Below are positions 58,503 through 64,000 of a stretch of 64,000 bases of DNA, piece after piece. How positions within the stretch are numbered: position 1 is the stretch's first letter; the number at the start of each line of letters is the position of its first letter. The notes below the pieces were generated by a model. That model worked only from the letters and a program-made list of their open reading frames with translations. It was not told the origin of the DNA and searched no databases. The translations under genes and the position numbers were made by a program. This DNA is from Marinobacter sp. MDS2 (GTDB lineage Bacteria; Pseudomonadota; Gammaproteobacteria; Pseudomonadales; Oleiphilaceae): positions 10,736 through 74,735 of the forward strand of contig NZ_JAVAJF010000005.1 of assembly GCF_030718085.1 (NCBI RefSeq), written 5' to 3'.

Positions 58503-59441
58503 ATGACAGCCATCAACAATAACGATCCGCTCACCACAACGTCCGACAACTTGTTGCCGTTTATCGAGTCGTTGCCAGATGCGGTGGTTATCGTTGATCA
58601 AAACCATAAGATTGTGCTCGTTAACGCACTCGCAGGCAGCATGTTCGGTTATGCAGTGGACGAACTGAAAGGTTCAGATCTAAGCACGATTATTCCAATG
58701 CCCCTTCGCAACGCGCACCGGAAGCACGTCAATGGCTATTTCAAAAAGCCGGTTCTGCGCCCTATGGGGGAAGAAAAGCGTTTTTCGGGCGTTCGTTCAA
58801 ACGGACAAGAAGTACCGGTTGATATCATGATCAACACCATTGTATTGGATGGCGCGAAAGTAGCCATGGCATTGGTCAGAGATGTCACCTACCAGCGTGA
58901 GTTAGAAGCTCGTCTGACGCTAGAGTCGTTAACGGATGAGATGACCGGTTTTTACAATCGGAAACACTTTAGAACCCAGCTTAATGCTCAGCTCTCCGGT
59001 TACGTTCGCTGGGGCTTGCCCACCTCCGTCATCATGTTCGATTTTGATCACTTCAAAAAAATTAACGATGAATACGGCCACGCCGCTGGCGACTTAGTGC
59101 TCACCAGTACGGCGAAAATGGTTCGTCAGGAACTCCGGCCTTTGGATGTGGGATGCCGTATTGGCGGAGAAGAGTTTGCGATCATTCTTCCGAACGCGCA
59201 GCTGGACGATGCGGTAACGCTGGCCGAGCGCATACGCAAATTGATCGAGCAAACAGAATTCAAACTCGATGGCGTCTGCTTTAGCGCCACTGCTACCATG
59301 GGAGTGGCCACATTTCTGCCAACCGACACCTCATACGATTCGTTGATGAAGAGAGCCGATAACGTTCTGTACATGGGTAAAGCCGAAGGGCGTAACTGTA
59401 CGGTTTCCCAAGATGCTCTACCGCCCGAAACAAACGCCTGA
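58503..59441 (+). CDS. PAS-GGDEF diguanylate cyclase
   Basis: The 312-residue soluble protein has an N-terminal PAS domain (about 15-130; LPDAVVIVDQNHKIVLVNALAGSMFGY) and a GGDEF domain (about 140-305). The active site reads GGEEF, and the inhibitory I-site RPLD lies five residues upstream, so it should synthesise c-di-GMP with product inhibition. I start at the ATG 58503; a TTG 20 codons earlier also opens the frame. It is convergent with the GGDEF-EAL gene. Confidence 0.9.
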   Translation: MTAINNNDPLTTTSDNLLPFIESLPDAVVIVDQNHKIVLVNALAGSMFGYAVDELKGSDLSTIIPMPLRNAHRKHVNGYFKKPVLRPMGEEKRFSGVRSNGQEVPVDIMINTIVLDGAKVAMALVRDVTYQRELEARLTLESLTDEMTGFYNRKHFRTQLNAQLSGYVRWGLPTSVIMFDFDHFKKINDEYGHAAGDLVLTSTAKMVRQELRPLDVGCRIGGEEFAIILPNAQLDDAVTLAERIRKLIEQTEFKLDGVCFSATATMGVATFLPTDTSYDSLMKRADNVLYMGKAEGRNCTVSQDALPPETNA

Positions 59442-59457
59442 CGCCCCTCGTTAGAGC

Positions 59458-62400
59458 TTAGTTCCACCGTTTCAAAGGGAACTCATTCACCACACCAATC
59501 ATCCCCAGCCCGTCTTCTAATCCCTGAGCATCGATCGCTTTGCGACCACGGTCCCCCAAAACCATGCGGCGAATAGTCTCGGGATGCGCCAGCAATTCAT
59601 TCATCTGCTCTTTCGGTAAGGGCCGGCTCGTTAGATAGCCTTGAACTTCGTCGCACTGAAGATCCTGCAAGAAGCGGAGCTGCTCCTCGGTTTCCACACC
59701 TTCCGCGACCACTCGAAGCCCCAGCGCCTGGCTCATGGCAATAGTTGCGCTCACAATGGCGGCATCACTTGAATCTTCCATTAGTCCTGCCACGAAGGAC
59801 CGATCAATTTTCACAATGCTGATCGGGAAGCGTTTCAGGTAGATCAACGACGAGTACCCGGTTCCAAAATCGTCGAGATAGATATCCATACCTGCGCCAC
59901 TGAGTTTTTCCAGAATGCTCGTTGCCGAATCCATACAATCCATGACCGCAGTTTCGGTAATCTCGATTTGCAGTGCCTTGGCGGGAATTCCGAACTCATC
60001 CACCACGTTGATAATGTGGTCGGCCAGTTCCGGATTCCGGAATTCAGACGGCGACAGGTTTACGGCCACAGGCACCGTGCCGAAACCGGCCTCTTGCCAG
60101 AAACTGATTTGACGGCACACAGAACGGATCACCCAATGGTCTATTTTTTCAATCAGCCCGGTTTGTTCTGCCAGCGGGATAAAGTCGTTTGGCAGCACCA
60201 TTCCCCATTGAGGATGCTGCCACCGGACCAACGCTTCCAGACTACTGACCCCTCCGGTGAGCAAATTGATCTTGGGCTGGTAATGGATAACAAACTCGTC
60301 ATGCTCGAGCGCGCGGTATAACGCTGCCTCCAGCTCAATCTGCTTTTTCGCACGCTGATTGATTTCTTCGGAATAGAAATAAAAACTGTTATCTCCGCGC
60401 GTGATCTTGCCTTCACGCATTGCGCTGCCCGCATTTCGTATGAGGGTTTCGGCATCATCTCCGTCTCGCGGGTATAGGCTGACGCCCAGGTTCAAGTTCA
60501 GGTAAATCTCGTTACCTTCGATCTCGATGGGTGTTTTAAAGATAGAGAACAATCGCTGCAGAATATTCGTGACAATCTCAGGCTGATTAAGGTCTGTCAG
60601 AACAATCGAGATGCCGCTATCTCCCATACGAGATACGCTAAAGAACAAACCCTCCTGCTCGCAGAAGGCGACGGTATCGGTAAGTCGCAGGGTTTGTTTT
60701 AAGCGCGCCACAATTTCTTTGGCCAGTTTCTCTTTCGCAGCAAAACCCAGCGTATCTTCAACACGCTGCAAGCTCTCAACATTCATCAGCAACACGGCAA
60801 TCTGCGTACCGTCGCGCAGCGTTCTGCTAATCCCTTGCTCAATACGATCCAGAAGCAAAGCGCTGCTCGAATGATAGCCGCCCCCATCACTGTCAGGCGT
60901 TACCGGGACATCATGAACTTTCGGCGCTGCTACCACTTCCACAGCGGTTTGATTTGGCTGCTGCGCCAACTCCTCACCTGCCAGCTCCTCCGCCGCTATC
61001 CCCTCGCGACTATCGTTCGCCCAACATATCACCCGGTTACGGCCATTCTCTTTGGCCGCGTACAAGGCTTTATCCGACTTCGCCAACAGATCACTGGCGC
61101 TGGCTGCGCCCTCATTCAAAGAGGAAACCCCAAAGCTGGACGTAATTTGCAAGTCGCTGTGGATCTGCTTTTTCTCTGCGTCTTGAACCCCTAACCGCAT
61201 CCTTTCCGCAATGACAGCTGCCGCTTTAATGTCGGTATCAGGCAAAACAACCACAAATTCCTCGCCCCCCAAGCGCCCTACCAAATCTCCCGAACGGGAG
61301 CATTCCGAAAGTATTCGGGTAACCAGCTTTATGGTTTCATCACCCACAGCATGGCCATATTGATCGTTCACCGATTTGAAGTGGTCAATATCCACCATAA
61401 TGCAACAAAGCTCACCACTCTGTTCTTTGGTTTCGTTAAACAACAATTCCATATTTTGCGTCAGGGCTCGCCGGTTCAACACACCCGTTAGCGGGTCTCG
61501 CGAAGCCAGCCAATGCAGTTCCTTATTCTGTTTAGAGATTTCGACCTGGCTGCTTTTTAACTTATCCAATGCCCGGTTCAACGCCTCGTTCTTTGCTTCA
61601 ACCTCCGTGATGTCATCAAAAGTAATCAGAACGCCACGAATCTTTCCTTCAGTTGCTGTAATCGGTGATGCATTTACAGTCAGGATACGAACCTCACCCA
61701 GACCGTTTTTGAGCTTCAAGGTGGCACTTCGGGTTTTCGCATGGCCAGCTAACACATCGAGCCAAGGTTTTGGTAAATGGCCAACTGCATCGCCATGGCT
61801 TTCCCACCCGAATCCATCGATGTCTTTGCCCAGCAATTCTTTGGGCTTTAACCCCACTTTCATTGCAAAAGCCAGGTTTGAAAAAACAACAAAGCCTTTT
61901 TGATCGACGACCAACAAGCCCTCAGACAGCGTATCCAAAGCTTTACTCACCCGCTCAGGAATCACGGCATCAGGGTTAAGCTCGCGCAGAGCACGCTTTA
62001 AAAACAGCAGGTAAACCGCAAACCCTGCTAAAGCCACAAACAAGATGATGCCAAGTAACGAGCCACCGAGGGACAAGATGCCGCTGTTTCCAGATAAGCC
62101 GATGAACGTCAACTCGACACTGCCCCAGCGAGACTGCCCATTGAACAGGGGCACCAGAACTTGCTTTGCGGTGGATTTATCGCCCGCCTTCAGGGTCCAG
62201 TACCGGTCGTGACCACCGTACTCGGACACAAGTTCATTGTTGCTGCTGCGCACAGCCACGGATGTGATCATGTCATTCCGTTCGACAACGGACTGCAGAA
62301 TCTGGTCAATACTTTGCAAACGCTTATGGGTAATTTCATTCGACAGCTGAACCGCCAGAGACTCGGCCATGAATTTTCTAGACTGAAGCTCTGCGTGCCT

Positions 62401-62508
62401 GGTGTCAGGAATTAAGCCGAGTAGATCCGCGATGAGCAACAGTGAAACGGTGAGCAGCATCAAGCTGAAGCTCACTCGCACCAAGGGCGACAAAAAAAAC
62501 TTTTTCAT
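59458..62508 (-). CDS. Membrane sensor with PAS, two GGDEF and one EAL domain
   Basis: The 1016-residue protein has spans at about 12-32 and 148-170 flanking a periplasmic sensor region, a PAS domain (about 188-300), an intact GGDEF (about 335-495; GGEEF at 414-418, I-site RSGD at 405-408), a second GGDEF-like domain (about 560-720) whose signature has degenerated to SRMGDSG, and an EAL domain (E758-A-L in LEALVRW; DDFGTGYSS; KIDRSF; EGVETEEQ). The EAL residues appear complete, so both synthesis and breakdown of c-di-GMP are possible. It starts 15 bases after the adhesin stop, so it is the downstream gene of that operon. Confidence 0.9.
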   Translation of the reverse strand: MKKFFLSPLVRVSFSLMLLTVSLLLIADLLGLIPDTRHAELQSRKFMAESLAVQLSNEITHKRLQSIDQILQSVVERNDMITSVAVRSSNNELVSEYGGHDRYWTLKAGDKSTAKQVLVPLFNGQSRWGSVELTFIGLSGNSGILSLGGSLLGIILFVALAGFAVYLLFLKRALRELNPDAVIPERVSKALDTLSEGLLVVDQKGFVVFSNLAFAMKVGLKPKELLGKDIDGFGWESHGDAVGHLPKPWLDVLAGHAKTRSATLKLKNGLGEVRILTVNASPITATEGKIRGVLITFDDITEVEAKNEALNRALDKLKSSQVEISKQNKELHWLASRDPLTGVLNRRALTQNMELLFNETKEQSGELCCIMVDIDHFKSVNDQYGHAVGDETIKLVTRILSECSRSGDLVGRLGGEEFVVVLPDTDIKAAAVIAERMRLGVQDAEKKQIHSDLQITSSFGVSSLNEGAASASDLLAKSDKALYAAKENGRNRVICWANDSREGIAAEELAGEELAQQPNQTAVEVVAAPKVHDVPVTPDSDGGGYHSSSALLLDRIEQGISRTLRDGTQIAVLLMNVESLQRVEDTLGFAAKEKLAKEIVARLKQTLRLTDTVAFCEQEGLFFSVSRMGDSGISIVLTDLNQPEIVTNILQRLFSIFKTPIEIEGNEIYLNLNLGVSLYPRDGDDAETLIRNAGSAMREGKITRGDNSFYFYSEEINQRAKKQIELEAALYRALEHDEFVIHYQPKINLLTGGVSSLEALVRWQHPQWGMVLPNDFIPLAEQTGLIEKIDHWVIRSVCRQISFWQEAGFGTVPVAVNLSPSEFRNPELADHIINVVDEFGIPAKALQIEITETAVMDCMDSATSILEKLSGAGMDIYLDDFGTGYSSLIYLKRFPISIVKIDRSFVAGLMEDSSDAAIVSATIAMSQALGLRVVAEGVETEEQLRFLQDLQCDEVQGYLTSRPLPKEQMNELLAHPETIRRMVLGDRGRKAIDAQGLEDGLGMIGVVNEFPLKRWN

Positions 62509-62523
62509 GCGATATATTCCGCC

Positions 62524-64000
62524 TTAGTGATCGGGGTCATCATCTGCGAAGATCTCTTCAACTTTACGCCCGTCTTCCTTTGCTTCACGCTCGGATTCCT
62601 TTTCCTGCCCTTTGTCATCATCAGCCCCAAGGATAGGCATGGGGTCTAACTGTCGCCATAGCGGCGTTACAGACATAAACCCCGCCATCAAAGACCCTGC
62701 TCGCAGTACCCAACTGATGAAACCTACAGAAAGCCCCATAGTGGCACCGACCATTGCTTCGGTTCTGAATTTGGCTTGTTTGCTCTGTTCTGTGGCAACC
62801 TCATCGAGCTCTCGCTTCATGTCGTCCAACTCGCCCGCAAAGGAGCTGTTCTTTATGGGCGAAACCATCTCCACAGCACTCATACCTTGAGCCTGAAACG
62901 GCGTGAGGTTTAGGTTCAACAGATCAAGAGTTTTGGGAGGCGGTAATTCATGCTGGTCGTTGGCATAGTCGTAGGTCTCGGTTACGACATACACCTCGGT
63001 CAAGGATTCAGCGAGCGCAACATCGTCAATTGGCGACAGATATTGTGGATCGGATGCGGTGATATCCGATTGATCATCCAGCGGTACAGGGCCGGACTCA
63101 GTGCCTTCAGCACCATCAGATTCCGATCTGGTTTCAGGCGTGGGCTTTGATGCAAGCTCTTGATCAACATTCAGCTCTGGCTCAGGTATCGGTATTTGCA
63201 CAGACGGATAAACAACGGGCTCTGATGAAACGCCTTCCTCAACAGGAGCGTCATTAACTGGCGAAACGGCCAATATCGCGGAGCTGGCTTGGGCCGTTGT
63301 GCCATCACTTACATCAAAGCTGAAGCTAACCTCACCATCCCAATTAGTAGACGGGGTGAAACTCCAGGTGCCATCGTTATTTTCCACGAGACGTCCACTG
63401 CCAGAGCTGACACTCAATCCGTTGACTTTCAAGGTGTCTCCGTCGACGTCGTTGCTATTTGCCAGTAACTCAGCCTGAGTGATCACTCGTGCGCCACTAT
63501 CTTCGGCGATAGGTGTCAATGTGACCGGCGTGGAGACGGGTGCATCGTTTACATTAGCCAACACGATGCTGATGACTTGTTGGGTGGTGCCACCCTTATC
63601 GTCTGTGACAGTTACCGTGAATCGATCCGTACCGAACCAATCGCCATTGGCAGGAGTAAAACTCCAAACGCCGGTCTCGGGATTGATGGACGCAGTTCCA
63701 TTAGTAGCTTGAGCCGTCACGGTGTAGTAAGTGCCGTCAGTCAAACCCTCGAGATCGGTGGCATTGAGATTACCAGTGGTTGAATCGCCTTCATTACCAC
63801 TGAAATTCGTACCGCCGCTGATCAGTGCTGTATCGTCTTTACCTGTGATGGTGACGGTAACCACCTGGGTTGCACCGTCAGCACTGGTCGCGGTGAAGCT
63901 GTCGGTCAGGGTTTGCCCTTCAGCCAGCGCTTGTACCGTCGCGTTGCTGTTATCTAGGCTGTACGTCCAATTGCCAGCACTGTCGAGATCAACCGTGCCG
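62524..64000 (-). CDS. C-terminal end of a giant VCBS/cadherin-like repeat adhesin, 5' end outside the window
   Basis: The frame stays open to the right edge, so only about 490 C-terminal residues are seen. They include parts of at least three beta-sandwich repeats of VCBS/cadherin-like type (VTVTITGKDD, GVWSFTP, FTVTVTDDKGGTT, ANVNDAP, GTWSFTP, VSPVNDAP), an acidic Pro/Glu linker, a region ending with a membrane segment (MGLSVGFISWVLRAGSLMAGFM) and a charged cytosolic tail rich in Asp, Glu and Lys (about 40 residues). The C-terminal anchor differs from RTX adhesins, which end in a secretion signal. It is upstream of a c-di-GMP enzyme in one operon. Confidence 0.87.
   Translation of the reverse strand, partial: GTVDLDSAGNWTYSLDNSNATVQALAEGQTLTDSFTATSADGATQVVTVTITGKDDTALISGGTNFSGNEGDSTTGNLNATDLEGLTDGTYYTVTAQATNGTASINPETGVWSFTPANGDWFGTDRFTVTVTDDKGGTTQQVISIVLANVNDAPVSTPVTLTPIAEDSGARVITQAELLANSNDVDGDTLKVNGLSVSSGSGRLVENNDGTWSFTPSTNWDGEVSFSFDVSDGTTAQASSAILAVSPVNDAPVEEGVSSEPVVYPSVQIPIPEPELNVDQELASKPTPETRSESDGAEGTESGPVPLDDQSDITASDPQYLSPIDDVALAESLTEVYVVTETYDYANDQHELPPPKTLDLLNLNLTPFQAQGMSAVEMVSPIKNSSFAGELDDMKRELDEVATEQSKQAKFRTEAMVGATMGLSVGFISWVLRAGSLMAGFMSVTPLWRQLDPMPILGADDDKGQEKESEREAKEDGRKVEEIFADDDPDH

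Overview
The window reads as a contiguous piece of core chromosome from a marine gammaproteobacterium, most likely Marinobacter or a close relative. Two things point there. First, 22985-24970 encodes a 661-residue two-domain alcohol-forming fatty acyl-CoA reductase, the size and layout known from Marinobacter wax-ester synthesis. Second, several neighbourhoods match Pseudomonas-type gammaproteobacteria: mtnA / mtaD-ubiG-mupP-yciK, motY / pyrC-rnt, and yciO-bolA. I see no transposase, integrase, prophage module, rRNA or CRISPR array. There is one tRNA, tRNA-Arg(CCT). Both edge genes are cut: a DUF349 protein on the left and a giant repeat adhesin on the right.

Layout. 1-6 kb: DUF349 protein, then a two-gene beta-oxidation operon (thiolase plus hydratase/dehydrogenase). 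6-9 kb: periplasmic protease Prc and a helix-turn-helix protein. 9-14 kb: methylthioadenosine salvage (mtnA divergent from mtaD) followed by a tightly packed run of ubiG, mupP, yciK, a glutaredoxin-like gene and yaaA. 15-20 kb: a small DUF2788 membrane protein, rdgC, and a protein acetyltransferase (Pat type) divergent from a zinc histone-deacetylase-family enzyme. 20-25 kb: motY, pyrC, rnt and the fatty acyl-CoA reductase, whose upstream region holds three palindromes. 25-30 kb: an M16 protease, tRNA-Arg, an asparaginase and ydhR. 30-36 kb: a four-gene overlapping operon for an MksBEF-like condensin with an added membrane protein. 36-41 kb: ycbL, an unknown gene, yciO-bolA and topB. 41-45 kb: an overlapping response regulator / LysM-FecR protein / histidine kinase operon. 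46-53 kb: astD, an SbcCD-like pair, an AroK-like kinase and the transporter sstT behind a structured leader. 53-58 kb: a 50-residue secreted peptide gene with its own promoter and terminator, a lipoprotein penicillin-acylase homologue and a Kef-type antiporter. 58-64 kb: a PAS-GGDEF protein and an operon of a giant VCBS/cadherin-like adhesin with a PAS-GGDEF-GGDEF-EAL protein.

The best candidate for something little described is the 30-36 kb operon. Its order is SMC-like ATPase, kleisin-like, winged-helix-like, membrane protein. That differs from the F-E-B(-G) order I know for MksBEF/Wadjet, and a three-segment membrane protein sits where a JetD/MksG nuclease might be expected. Second-tier candidates are the signalling operon whose kinase seems to have lost its CHASE2 sensor domain, the Rad50/Mre11-like pair with a beta domain instead of a zinc hook, the structured leader before sstT, and the operon joining the giant adhesin to a c-di-GMP enzyme.

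All functional calls come from reading motifs and recalling families; no database search was run. Coordinates include stop codons. Where a start differs from the longest possible reading frame, the entry gives the reason.
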